Assembly: GCF_900187295.1 (NCBI RefSeq) | Contig: NZ_LT906473.1 | Coordinates: 2,914,001 to 2,978,000 of the forward strand | Direction of reading: 5' to 3' | DNA length: 64,000 bases | Source of the DNA: Corynebacterium cystitidis | Lineage (GTDB): Bacteria; Actinomycetota; Actinomycetes; Mycobacteriales; Mycobacteriaceae | Part shown: positions 43,938 to 52,834 of the stretch, piece after piece | Layout: each line of letters opens with the position of its first letter | How positions within the stretch are numbered: position 1 is the first letter of the stretch | Translations under genes and position numbers: made by a program | Notes under the pieces: model-generated | Database searches by the model: none | What the model was told of the DNA's origin: nothing | The model's input: the letters and a program-made list of their open reading frames with translations, nothing else

Positions 43938-45505
43938 TGACCATAAACGACACCACCACGGCAAAAACCACCGAGCAGAAACTCGCCGACCTGCGCGCCC
44001 GGTTGGACAAGGCACAGGACCCCGGCTCCGAACGCGCCCGGAAAAAGCGTGACGAGGAAGGCCGCTCCACCCCGCGCCAGCGTATTAACGCCCTGCTCGA
44101 CGAAGGCTCATTTGTGGAAATCGGCGCGCTCGGACGCACCCCGGGGGACAAAGATGCAGTCTATTCCGACGGTGTAGTCACAGGTTATGGGCGTATCGAC
44201 GGCCGCCCCGTGGCCATCTACGCCCATGACAAGACCGTGTACGGCGGTTCGGTGGGCGTGACATTTGGCCGCAAGGTGGTTGAGGTAATGGAGTTTGCCA
44301 TCAAGATCAGCTGCCCCATCATCGGCATCCAAGACTCCGGTGGTGCCCGTATTCAAGACGCGGTGACTTCGCTGGCGATGTACTCCGAGATCGCGCGGCG
44401 TCAGCTGCCGCAGTCCGGGCGTGCCCCACAGATTTCCATCATGCTCGGCAAATCAGCAGGCGGTGCTGTGTACGCGCCCGTGACCACCGACTTTGTGGTG
44501 GCCGTGGAAGATCAGGCGGAAATGTATGTGACCGGCCCCGCCGTGATCAAGGAGGTCACCGGCGAGGAAATCACGTCTGCCGAACTGGGTGGCGCGCGGC
44601 AGCAGGAGCTCAACGGCAACATCCAGGCCGTATTGCCCACCGAGGAGGATACCTTCGATTACGTCCGCGACCTGCTCAGCTATCTTCCTACCTCTACCTT
44701 CGACGAGACACCCGTGGTGTGGGCGCCAGACGACGAGGACCTGGATGATTCAGAGCTGGATACCTTCATGCCCGATGACACCAACGCGGGCTACGACATG
44801 CAGGAGCTCCTACCGAAGCTGACCGACGATGGTGACCTGCTAGAGATCCAAGAGAACTACGCACCCAACTTGATCTGCGCGTTTGGCCGCATTGATGGCC
44901 ACACTGTGGGATTTCTTGCGAACAACCCGATGCACTTCGCCGGCTGCATTGACGCCGACGCCGCCGATAAAGGCGCCCGCTTCATTCGCACCTGCGATGC
45001 GTACAACATTCCGCTGGTATTTGTCGTCGATACGCCCGGCTACCTGCCTGGTGTGGAACAAGAAAAGGTGGGCCTGATCCACCGCGGCGCGAAGCTTGCG
45101 TTCGCCCTGGTGGAGGCGACCGTGCCGAAAGTCACGCTGATCGTGCGCAAGGCTTACGGTGGAGCGTACGCGGTGATGGGCTCGAAGAACCTCTCGGGCG
45201 ATATCAACCTGGCGTGGCCTACCGCGCAAATCGCCGTGATGGGTTCGGCCGCTGCCGTGGTGATGATCCAAGGCAAGCAGCTCGCGGCCATCGAGGATGA
45301 GGCCCAGCGCGCCTACATGAAGAAAGTGTTCATGGATTTCTACGACGAGAACATGACCTCGCCGTATGTTGCCGCCGAGCGTGGCTACATTGACCACATG
45401 ATTCAGCCTTCGGAAACGCGTGTTGCTTTACGACGAGCACTACGCCAGCTACACACCAAAGATGAAATTGATCTACCGAAGAAGCACACGATTTCCCCGC
45501 TTTAA
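43937..45505 (+). CDS. accD3: Acyl-CoA carboxylase beta subunit AccD3 (AccD4-type)
   Basis: A 522-residue carboxyltransferase subunit that carboxylates the alpha chain acyl-CoA used by Pks13. Signature oxyanion loops: QDSGGARIQDAVTSLAMY in the N-terminal half and KAYGGAYAVMGSKNLSGD in the C-terminal half; VDTPGYLPGVEQE lies between. GTG overlaps the pks13 TAG by one base. It requires the biotinylated alpha subunit encoded elsewhere. Corresponds to Rv3799c. Confidence 0.95.
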   Translation: MTINDTTTAKTTEQKLADLRARLDKAQDPGSERARKKRDEEGRSTPRQRINALLDEGSFVEIGALGRTPGDKDAVYSDGVVTGYGRIDGRPVAIYAHDKTVYGGSVGVTFGRKVVEVMEFAIKISCPIIGIQDSGGARIQDAVTSLAMYSEIARRQLPQSGRAPQISIMLGKSAGGAVYAPVTTDFVVAVEDQAEMYVTGPAVIKEVTGEEITSAELGGARQQELNGNIQAVLPTEEDTFDYVRDLLSYLPTSTFDETPVVWAPDDEDLDDSELDTFMPDDTNAGYDMQELLPKLTDDGDLLEIQENYAPNLICAFGRIDGHTVGFLANNPMHFAGCIDADAADKGARFIRTCDAYNIPLVFVVDTPGYLPGVEQEKVGLIHRGAKLAFALVEATVPKVTLIVRKAYGGAYAVMGSKNLSGDINLAWPTAQIAVMGSAAAVVMIQGKQLAAIEDEAQRAYMKKVFMDFYDENMTSPYVAAERGYIDHMIQPSETRVALRRALRQLHTKDEIDLPKKHTISPL

Positions 45506-45552
45506 CGCATGGGTGTACTCTTTCTAAGGATCGTCTTAAGTGAAAGGATAGA

Positions 45553-45663
45553 ATGTTGAGCAGCGTTGTTGATCTTGCATTTGAACTTGTTAATTACCTG
45601 GCCTGGGTGCTCACCGCCATGGGTGGGGGAGAGTTCCTGCACAACCTGGGCTCGTCCATCTAG
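45553..45663 (+). CDS. 36-residue hydrophobic peptide downstream of accD3
   Basis: AAAGGA lies 5 bases before ATG. The product, MLSSVVDLAFELVNYLAWVL and then TAMGGGEFLHNLGSSI, has an amphipathic/hydrophobic helix, no signal peptide, and Ser residues near both ends. Size and composition recall the small O-mycoloylated porin-type peptides of corynebacteria (PorA, PorH, ProtX are 35-57 residues), and it sits at the end of the mycolate operon. The identity is inferred from size and location, not alignment. Confidence 0.6.
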   Translation: MLSSVVDLAFELVNYLAWVLTAMGGGEFLHNLGSSI

Positions 45664-45684
45664 GGGCAAGTGCGAGCCGGGGTG

Positions 45685-46239
45685 TTAGTCATGGATTAGT
45701 GGCACGAAGATAAAACCGCCATGCTGACTGGTTGAGATCTCCCCGTCGCTGTGTTTGACCACGCGCATCATCGTGTTACCCACCGGCAGGACCATCACCC
45801 CGCCGGGGGCGAGTTGGTCAACCAATTCCTGTGGGATCCGTTTCGCCTCAGCAGAAACAAGGATCTTATCGAAGGGGGCTTCTTCGGGAACCCCGAGCAC
45901 GTTGCCAGCTTGCCGAATCCGCGCATTCGGCGCCTGCACATTGGCTTGGCCAAAAGCTACTAATTCTTCAACGATCTCTACACCTTCCACCTGGCCATCT
46001 GGCCCCACCAGGTGTGCCAACAACGCGGTAGTCCAGCCAGAACCTGAACCGACATCAAGAATTTTTTCGCCTGGCTGCGGGTCCAGCAACTCGAGCATGA
46101 TGCGTACCGTGGTTGGTTGAGAATTGGTTTGTTGGTAGCCAATAGACAAGGGTTGATCGCGGTGGGCGTGTTGGCGTGCGTTGGGCGGGAGAAAACCACT
46201 GCGCTCAACGGCCTTCATCGCCTCCGAAATACGTTCCAT
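45685..46239 (-). CDS. Protein-L-isoaspartate O-methyltransferase-like
   Basis: A 184-residue SAM-dependent methyltransferase. The PIMT-type N-terminus has RDQPLSIGYQQTNSQPTTVRIML, where the usual motif supplies substrate contacts; motif I is ILDVGSGSGWTTALLAHLVG; LAPGGVMVLPVG follows. It is shorter than typical PIMT (~210 residues) at the N-terminus. Isoaspartate repair is likely but unproven. It stands alone, convergent with the small peptide gene (21-base gap). Confidence 0.78.
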   Translation of the reverse strand: MERISEAMKAVERSGFLPPNARQHAHRDQPLSIGYQQTNSQPTTVRIMLELLDPQPGEKILDVGSGSGWTTALLAHLVGPDGQVEGVEIVEELVAFGQANVQAPNARIRQAGNVLGVPEEAPFDKILVSAEAKRIPQELVDQLAPGGVMVLPVGNTMMRVVKHSDGEISTSQHGGFIFVPLIHD

Positions 46240-46286
46240 ACCTCCAGGTTATCTGTACAACCAGGGGCATGGGTGCAATCCCAGTT

Positions 46287-46640
46287 TTATCCGCGCTTGC
46301 GGCCGACTGCCCCAGCAATACCGCGCCAGCCGAGCATGAGCAGCGCCGACATGATGGTAGCCACGATCACGAACGACCAGTGGGGGATCGCCTGGTTGCG
46401 CACACCCCAAATCGCTAGCCCCACCACCACGGTAATCAGCCACACCCACACCCCTCGGGTGCCGCGGCCTTCGCGCACGATGATCCATCCCATCACAACG
46501 CCGACAACAAACGGCCAGAGGGTGGACAGAAAGCCCATGAAAGTAAAGGGCATCTCTTCGGATTGGTGTGCAATGCGGGCCAACAAGGCAAACACAGCAA
46601 TGGCGACAAGATCGAGGGCAATAGCAGTGGTTTTCTTCAC
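46287..46640 (-). CDS. DUF3054 membrane protein
   Basis: A 117-residue, four-helix protein (ALDLVAIAVFALLARIAH, LWPFVVGVVMGWIIV, GVWVWLITVVVGLAIWGV, FVIVATIMSALLMLGW) with the conserved R-x-A-H-x-S/E pattern of DUF3054 in the first helix. GTG at 46640 with AGGG 8 bases upstream is preferred to ATG at 46673. Function unknown. It separates the isoaspartyl methyltransferase-like gene from the RloAB-like insertion. Confidence 0.75.
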   Translation of the reverse strand: MKKTTAIALDLVAIAVFALLARIAHQSEEMPFTFMGFLSTLWPFVVGVVMGWIIVREGRGTRGVWVWLITVVVGLAIWGVRNQAIPHWSFVIVATIMSALLMLGWRGIAGAVGRKRG

Positions 46641-46673
46641 AGCGATAACCCTAGCACTCGGTGGAGCACTCAA

Positions 46674-47026
46674 CTAAGCACGCGCATCTCATGCTCGGGA
46701 GACTGCTCAGGAGACTGCTCGTGAGACGCTTCCTCCAGATCAACCCCCACGCCCCTTGATTGTCTAGGTGACTGACCGTGGTGTTTGCGTAAAACGTGGG
46801 GCGTCAGGTTTAGGCCTTAATTGCAGTAGCCACAACTACCATAGATATCCCACAAGAAAGGTAGCGCCTGGCTGCGGCCGATCGACGAGTCGCCGACCTT
46901 TTAGGAGTTATATGTGAGAAATCCACCCTGCGTATTATCCTAGAATGGTTCGGGCACAGGGTTTCTCTAATGGGTTAATTGCCCGAAAGTCGTCGAAAAG
47001 CGATATTTAGGACTAAGATATTTGAT
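46674..47026. other. Gap before the AAA/RloB pair
   Basis: No gene is seen. GGAGACTGCTC occurs twice in close succession near 46.70-46.72 kb. The lower GC downstream of about 46.83 kb marks the start of the inserted AAA/RloB unit and should contain its promoter. Confidence 0.4.
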
Positions 47027-48397
47027 GTGAAACTACTATCCTTTACCGTCGGAAACTTTTTGAGTATTCGTGACCACCAGACTGTCAGCTTTGCTCCCGT
47101 TCTTGATCGAGCCAAAGCGCCGGAGGGGCGCTGGGAATCAGTGACTGATCATGTATCCATCTTGATGGGCGCCAATGCCTCGGGTAAGACGAATATGTTG
47201 GAGGCAATGAATTTTGGACTTAGGGCAATCCGGGAGTCGGCTACCTCGTGGCGGGAGCATGATAACGCGGTGCGTTTACCTCATCATCCGTTCAGGTTGA
47301 ATAAGGATTCGCGGCGCGAGCCTAGTTTTTTCGAGTGGGACTTCGTTGTTGAGGGTATCCGCTACGTCTATGGTTTTGAGATGCGTTACGACGGGGTGCA
47401 GTCCGAGTGGTTGAGCCGTGTACCTGCAGTGAAATGGTCGACAGTGTTTGATCGAGAAATAAAAGAACAATCGTCTGCAGTTTCGTGGAACAGCACGGTG
47501 ATACCGCGTACTCTTCAGCGGTCTTTCTCTGGAGTGTCTAACCGTGAGTTGATAATGTCAGTTGCACTGCGGGATCGGGTCGATGTTTTAGGGCCTGTAG
47601 TAGAGCAGCTGGTGCACTCAATTGGTTTCTTGCCTAGTGGTTCACGGTCTGAAGACCATCGGATCAACTACCTCGTCGAACAGATCCGTCACGGAAATTT
47701 CAAGCTTGACGACGTTTCACAACTCATGCTGGCTGCTGATACAGGCATTAAACGGGTTGAACTAGACGAAACCCGGATCCCCAGTGACATTCTGGATGAC
47801 ATCAAAAGGATCCTTGGTGTGCTCAACCAGGCAGAGGACGCTGAGAGCGCTCAGGACAGTGAGCAGGAATCCCGCGATGTTGCGGCGCGCTATTCAGATG
47901 AACAAATTGAAGAGATTGCCTACAATTTCATCTTTGTCCACCAAGGGTCTGACGGTGAGCAACGACTGAACCTTGCGGCTCAATCTGCAGGCACTAAGAG
48001 CTGGCTTTCTATCGCCCCGGTGATTCTTCATGCCTTGCGCCGTGGTGGAATCGTTATTGCTGACGAGCTTGATTCCAGCCTTCATAACAACATTTTGTTT
48101 ATGGTGGTGAAGCTATTTGCGGATCCAGATATCAATATCAATGGGGCCCAATTGTGGCTTACCAGCCATAACACTAACTTGCTTGAGCAAAGGCGTCGTC
48201 TTGCCCTGCAGCCTCGCAACTATTGGTTTGCTGAAAAAGATAGTGAAGGTCAATCTGTCTACTACTGCTTGGACGATTTTGATAAGCACGAAGAAGCCAA
48301 TTATGAGAAGCGTTATATCAGTGGACGTTACGGGGCTATTCCAGATGTATCGCCGTCGATTGTTACCGGTCTCATTCAGGAAAAGGCGATTGGCTGA
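47027..48397 (+). CDS. AAA_15 ATPase of an RloAB/AbiL-like defence pair
   Basis: A 456-residue SMC/OLD-like ATPase. From GTG 47027 it begins MKLLSFTVGNFLSIRDHQTV, the usual start of AAA_15 proteins; a longer frame would need TTG at 46979. Walker A GANASGKT (~residues 48-55), signature-like QSAGTKSWL, Walker B GGIVIADELDSSLH and a late switch His in LTSHNTNLL. The stop overlaps the next start (TGATG), so the pair is coupled. Such ATPases with RloB form antiphage systems (RloAB, lactococcal AbiL). Base composition is lower in GC than the flanks, indicating transfer. Confidence 0.85.
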   Translation: MKLLSFTVGNFLSIRDHQTVSFAPVLDRAKAPEGRWESVTDHVSILMGANASGKTNMLEAMNFGLRAIRESATSWREHDNAVRLPHHPFRLNKDSRREPSFFEWDFVVEGIRYVYGFEMRYDGVQSEWLSRVPAVKWSTVFDREIKEQSSAVSWNSTVIPRTLQRSFSGVSNRELIMSVALRDRVDVLGPVVEQLVHSIGFLPSGSRSEDHRINYLVEQIRHGNFKLDDVSQLMLAADTGIKRVELDETRIPSDILDDIKRILGVLNQAEDAESAQDSEQESRDVAARYSDEQIEEIAYNFIFVHQGSDGEQRLNLAAQSAGTKSWLSIAPVILHALRRGGIVIADELDSSLHNNILFMVVKLFADPDININGAQLWLTSHNTNLLEQRRRLALQPRNYWFAEKDSEGQSVYYCLDDFDKHEEANYEKRYISGRYGAIPDVSPSIVTGLIQEKAIG

Positions 48398-49101
48398 TGG
48401 CGCGTACACCAAAGCCCAGCGGAACTAGAAAGTCCGGACCGCGGGGGCGCACGAGGAATCCTAGGCGGACTGAAAGGCGCCGCCGGTTCCTCATTGTGAC
48501 TGAAGGCGAAATTACAGAACCTCAATACTTTGAGCGGCTCCAACAAAATCTTCCAACAGATCGCGACTATAACTTGGTAATACGTCCGAAGCCTAAAGGC
48601 AAAGGAATCGGGACGTGGGAGTCCTCGCCTGAAGCCGTAGTAAAGAAGTGCTTGGATTACAAAACAAAGGATGAGAAAGAACATGCCGAGGACAAGTCTG
48701 GCGACCGCATGCCATACGAGGAGTGCTTCGCAGTAGTCGACGTGGACCAATGGGATACTGTGGCCAGCGGAAAAACCACAAGCGTGCTTAAGCGCGCAAT
48801 TGAGCTTGCCGAAGAAAACGGAATCAACCTGGTAATTAGTAATATCAAGTTTGAAGCATGGTTGTTATGGCATGCATGTGACCACTCTGAGACTGATTCC
48901 AAAAAGCTAGATCAACGCTGCGAGGAGAATAAATTGCTTGATGGTAAAAAGCTCACAACTTCGTTCCCGATCGATAAATATCCCGAGGCGACAAAACGCG
49001 CGCGTGAATGCCACAAGACAGATTTATCAAAGAAAGGGCCGTGCCCGTCAAGCGCTGTTCCAGCTCTCTTGAAAGTGGTCGGCGTAATACCTGAAATCTA
49101 G
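48397..49101 (+). CDS. RloB-family TOPRIM-like effector
   Basis: A 234-residue RloB protein. A basic N-terminus (residues 1-30) precedes FLIVTEGEITEPQYFERL, the Glu-containing TOPRIM-like strand (E36/E38), and later FAVVDVDQWD supplies the DxD acidic motif. The C-terminal half has NIKFEAWLLWH, typical of RloB. It probably acts as the nuclease-type effector controlled by the ATPase immediately upstream. Antiphage function is inferred from family. Confidence 0.85.
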   Translation: MARTPKPSGTRKSGPRGRTRNPRRTERRRRFLIVTEGEITEPQYFERLQQNLPTDRDYNLVIRPKPKGKGIGTWESSPEAVVKKCLDYKTKDEKEHAEDKSGDRMPYEECFAVVDVDQWDTVASGKTTSVLKRAIELAEENGINLVISNIKFEAWLLWHACDHSETDSKKLDQRCEENKLLDGKKLTTSFPIDKYPEATKRARECHKTDLSKKGPCPSSAVPALLKVVGVIPEI

Positions 49102-49417
49102 TGTCGGACCTGATTCAAACGGCGCTTTTGTGGTTGGTGAGGGGTTAGATGAGTTATAGAATTGTGCTGGTAACGCCCCCACTACCGCCACACCACAACA
49201 CAACCACGCTACCGCACCAAGGGCAGGCAGAATCCTCCAAGTGAACTGCGTGCTGGTGGGGTCGGGAAACATTCGGTCGACAAATCCGGTGTTCGTCTAG
49301 GGGCAACGCCGGATTTGTCGACCGAAAAGTGCGCAGCGACGGAGGATTCCGCGCTACGTCGTTTTGGAGCTGAAAAGGAGTCGCTTTTAACAGGAAATCT
49401 CCGCATCAAACCCCCAT
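49102..49417. other. Gap after the RloB-like gene, containing a palindromic element
   Basis: No gene is seen. The right boundary of the inserted defence pair lies here: the palindromic element at 49271 comes 150 bases before the conserved flippase-like gene. Confidence 0.5.
49271..49329. repeat. Dispersed palindromic element, copy 3
   Basis: ATTCGGTCGACAAATCCGG and CCGGATTTGTCGACCGAA pair over 18 bases around an interior with GTGTTCGTC. It matches the copies at 7571 and 7871 in both arms. Here it lies between the RloB-like gene and the flippase-like gene, which are convergent. Confidence 0.75.
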
Positions 49418-50461
49418 CTAATCCTTTGCGCCAGCGTCCTTTGTATCAGCTGCGGGGCTCACGCGACCTAACATATAACCCTTGCCCGCATACCGCACCA
49501 GGTACACGATCCAGCCGATCAGGGTGATCAGCGCAAACGAGATGATGCGGTAGATCAACGTGGCGGCGGTGGCGTCGACAAGCGTCATGCCACTGGCTAC
49601 CAGCGCGCCTGCCGTGAGCGCCTCAACGGTGCCCACACCGCCCGGAGTGATTTGGGCGGTGCCGGCCAGCTTGGCCATCACATAAGCTAAGGCCACGCCC
49701 ATGATCGTGGTTTGGTTCTGGTCAGCGGTAAACCCGGGGGCAATATCCACCACAGCCCACACAGCAAAGTACAGGGTCATCGCATCCAACAGCCGATTGA
49801 GCAGCGAATAGGCTGAGGCACCGGCAAAAGCCCGTCCGCTCATCTCCACGGTGGCAAGTTGGTCCACAACTTTGACAGCGCTGCCACGAAGTTTCGTCGG
49901 CAAGCGCGACACCCAACGGCGCAACGTATCCGGGTTGCGGGTGGCCCAGTACACGGCGAAAATCACCAAAACCGTGAGCGCCAGGGTAGCCAGCAAGGTG
50001 AGCAGGTTCAGCTCGGCGCCCAAAAAGAGCACGGCGCCAATGCCGATGAGCACCAACCACATCGTAGAAATCACCGAGCTGACCACGAAAAACCAGCCGC
50101 ACAAAGCCACCGACGCGCCCCAGGAGCGCTGCACACGGTACGTCAGCCACGCCGAGAAAGCGGGACCGCCGGGAAGCGAGGTGGACCACGCGTTGGACGC
50201 CAACGTGATTGCGGTGGTGTCCTTCAACGACACATCAAAGTCATTGCCGGAGTTCATCAGTAGCCGCATCACTTCCGCCATAGCTACGATCGCGCCAACA
50301 GCGGTCAACACGGCAAATACGAGCGGCAGCGGGCTAGCCTCCAGCAGGGTGTAAAAAGCTTCGCCGAGGAAGGGGAGCTCATCGCGAAACGCCACCAGCG
50401 CCACAATGAGCACCACCAGCGGCGCGAGCCACTTGATCCATGACTTTAGTGTTGGTTTCAC
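49418..50461 (-). CDS. UPF0104/flippase-like membrane protein (Rv0204c-like)
   Basis: A 347-residue protein with about eight membrane helices of the lysylphosphatidylglycerol-synthetase-TM/UPF0104 superfamily. It has the characteristic SLPGGPAFSAWLTYR loop and the late GGVGTVEALTAGALV segment. ATGA overlaps the mmpL3 stop, so it is translated from the mmpL3 transcript. Conserved linkage to mmpL3 in mycobacteria suggests a role in envelope lipid transport, but the substrate is unknown. Confidence 0.85.
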   Translation of the reverse strand: MKPTLKSWIKWLAPLVVLIVALVAFRDELPFLGEAFYTLLEASPLPLVFAVLTAVGAIVAMAEVMRLLMNSGNDFDVSLKDTTAITLASNAWSTSLPGGPAFSAWLTYRVQRSWGASVALCGWFFVVSSVISTMWLVLIGIGAVLFLGAELNLLTLLATLALTVLVIFAVYWATRNPDTLRRWVSRLPTKLRGSAVKVVDQLATVEMSGRAFAGASAYSLLNRLLDAMTLYFAVWAVVDIAPGFTADQNQTTIMGVALAYVMAKLAGTAQITPGGVGTVEALTAGALVASGMTLVDATAATLIYRIISFALITLIGWIVYLVRYAGKGYMLGRVSPAADTKDAGAKD

Positions 50462-52824
50462 TGGTTCCGCTCGATGCGCTTTATCAGCTCAGAAAATGGA
50501 ATCAGATCAGCATCATCATCGGCGCTGACTCCGCTGCGCGCGTGGGTTGCCGCCAGCTTTGCGTGCTCCATTTTGGGCTCCGCGCTTAACGACGATCGCT
50601 CGCGCTGGGTCTGCTCGCGCTGGGTCTGCTCGCGCTGGTGGAAATCCGTGTCAGCGGTGGGGGAGTCACCGTCGCCGATCTTCTGGTAGATGTTTTTCAC
50701 CCAGGCCGGTGCCCACCAGTTGTCATCGTGCAGTTCGTGCATTACCGCTGGAACCAGCAGCAAACGGATTAGGGTTGCGTCGAGGGCGAGTGAGAAAATC
50801 ATGCCGAAGGAAATGTACTTCATCATCACGATCTCACTGAGTGCGAAAGCTGCGGCTACCACAATCATGATCAGCGCAGCAGCCGTTATGATGCCGCCGG
50901 TGTGTGCGGTGCCGTACTTGATGGCGTTGTCGGTGGTAGCTCCCTTATCGCGGGCCTCCACCATGCGTGAAACTAAGAACACCTCGTAGTCGGTGGACAG
51001 GCCGTAAAGGATAGCGATGATCAACACCAACACTGGGCTCATCAGCGGGCCTGGGGTGAAGTTGAAGAACTCTGAGCCGAAGCCGTTGACAAACATAAGC
51101 GTAAGGAAGCCGATGGTGGCGCCTAGGCCCAACACGTTCATAATCACGGCCTTGATCGGCAGGATCACCGAGCCGAACAGCAATGTCATCAGGATGAAGG
51201 TGGCCGCCACCATGTACAGGGCCATCCAGGGCAGCTTCTCAGTCAGCGCTTCAATGGATTCCACCTCCATGGCTGGGGTACCGGAGACGTACAGGTTCAC
51301 CCCTTCTGGTGCGTCAATGGCGCGCAGCTGGTCAATGACATACTTGCCGTTGTCGCGGTCCGCCAGGCCCGCAGACAGAATTGTGGTGCCATCGACGGTT
51401 TGGGTGGACGGCGACATCGGTGCGGCCAACCCATCCACCTCGCGGGTTTGCATGACAACGTCGACAAGCTGCTCATTCGTCGCCCCTGTGACCACGAGTT
51501 TGACTGGGTCAGTGCGGAACTGCGGGAACTGCTCATTGAACTCGTCTTGGGTTTGGCGCACCTGGTTGGTTGGGGGCAGGTACGCCTCGTTGATGCCACC
51601 GAGCTTGATACCAGCGATCGGAAGGGTGAGCAGGATCAGGCCACCAGCGACGATGACGATGACCTGCCTGGAATTGCGCATCGCCCACGCCGGGACCTTG
51701 AACCAGATGGTGTCTTCGATCTTGCGAGCTGTCCGAGAGGTGCGGCGCACCGACCATTTATCAATATTGTGGCCCAGCATGCCAAACAGTGCTGGCAGCA
51801 CAGTCACCGAGATCACAGCGGCTAATACCACGGCGGCGATCGCCCCATAAGACACCGACTTCAAAAACGCCTGCGGAAACATGAACAGGCCGGACAGAGC
51901 CACACCCACCATCAACGCGGAGAAGAACACCGTTTTGCCGGCGGTGGCGGTGGTGACGGCCACGGCGTCGGCAAGCTCGCTCTGACTCAGCCGGCGGGAC
52001 CGCGAGTCAGCTCCACAGCGCTGATCAAGCTCTTCTCGGAAACGGGAGACCATGAACAGGCCGTAATCGATGGCAAGACCTAGCCCCAGCAAGGTGATCA
52101 CAGACTGAGAGAAGATATTGACCTGGAAAAACGAGGCGATCACAGAAAGGATAGCCAGGCCACCGATGATCGACAAGATGCCCACGATCAGCGGCATCGC
52201 AGCTGCCACCACACCCCCAAACACGAACAGCAAAATGATCGCTACAGCGACCACGCCGAGGAGCTCGGCGCGCGCAATGTCATCGGCCATGCCGTCGTCA
52301 AGCGCATCAGCAACTGCGGTGGCACCGGCCACCTCGAGCGTGGCATTTCCCGGCAACTCGATCGACTTAGCGGCCTCCTCGAGGACGCGGTAATCCTTCA
52401 GCGTTTGCTCGCCGTCGCCCTCCAACCCGATGGCTGCAAAGGCGTAGCGGCCGTCATCAGTGATCTGCTGCTGGTTGGGGGAGGCGAAATAGCTTTGCAC
52501 ATGCGAGATCTGCTTGTCGTAGGTGCGCTCCAACTCCCCAATCGCGTTATTGGCTGCGTGGAAAATCTCAGGATCGGTCACCCGGGCGCCTTCACCGGCA
52601 TCGACCACGAGGATCACATCACCAGAATTGTCGCGGCCAAACGTTTCCTGCTCGATGACGGCCGCTGTCGTGGAATCGGCACCAGGATCCTCCCAGCCCT
52701 CCTGGCTCATGCGCTGGTCAAGCTTCGTTCCAAACAGGAAGTGCATGGCCAGGATGATGACGACAACGACCAGCGGAATGATCCGGCGAAACCGGAAAGC
52801 GAACTGGCCCCATCTATAAAACAA
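50458..52824 (-). CDS. mmpL3: Trehalose monomycolate exporter MmpL3
   Basis: A 788-residue RND transporter that flips/export TMM across the inner membrane. Two halves each start with a helix and porter domain; proton-relay Asp-Tyr pairs sit in GLAIDYGLFMVSR and YGLSTDYEVFLVSR. Gene order (Rv0204c-, mmpL3-, NYN-, trmB-like) matches Rv0204c-Rv0208c. The cytosolic C-terminal tail contains a 15-bp repeat coding REQTQ units (50599-50643). TMM substrates derive from the pks13 cluster. Confidence 0.95.
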   Translation of the reverse strand: MFYRWGQFAFRFRRIIPLVVVVIILAMHFLFGTKLDQRMSQEGWEDPGADSTTAAVIEQETFGRDNSGDVILVVDAGEGARVTDPEIFHAANNAIGELERTYDKQISHVQSYFASPNQQQITDDGRYAFAAIGLEGDGEQTLKDYRVLEEAAKSIELPGNATLEVAGATAVADALDDGMADDIARAELLGVVAVAIILLFVFGGVVAAAMPLIVGILSIIGGLAILSVIASFFQVNIFSQSVITLLGLGLAIDYGLFMVSRFREELDQRCGADSRSRRLSQSELADAVAVTTATAGKTVFFSALMVGVALSGLFMFPQAFLKSVSYGAIAAVVLAAVISVTVLPALFGMLGHNIDKWSVRRTSRTARKIEDTIWFKVPAWAMRNSRQVIVIVAGGLILLTLPIAGIKLGGINEAYLPPTNQVRQTQDEFNEQFPQFRTDPVKLVVTGATNEQLVDVVMQTREVDGLAAPMSPSTQTVDGTTILSAGLADRDNGKYVIDQLRAIDAPEGVNLYVSGTPAMEVESIEALTEKLPWMALYMVAATFILMTLLFGSVILPIKAVIMNVLGLGATIGFLTLMFVNGFGSEFFNFTPGPLMSPVLVLIIAILYGLSTDYEVFLVSRMVEARDKGATTDNAIKYGTAHTGGIITAAALIMIVVAAAFALSEIVMMKYISFGMIFSLALDATLIRLLLVPAVMHELHDDNWWAPAWVKNIYQKIGDGDSPTADTDFHQREQTQREQTQRERSSLSAEPKMEHAKLAATHARSGVSADDDADLIPFSELIKRIERNQ
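50599..50643. repeat. 15-bp tandem repeat in the mmpL3 tail
   Basis: CTCGCGCTGGGTCTG occurs at 50599 and 50614, with a partial third unit from 50629. It encodes REQTQREQTQRER in the predicted cytosolic C-terminus; the frame is unaffected by copy number. Confidence 0.85.
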
Positions 52825-52834
52825 TGTGCCTCCG

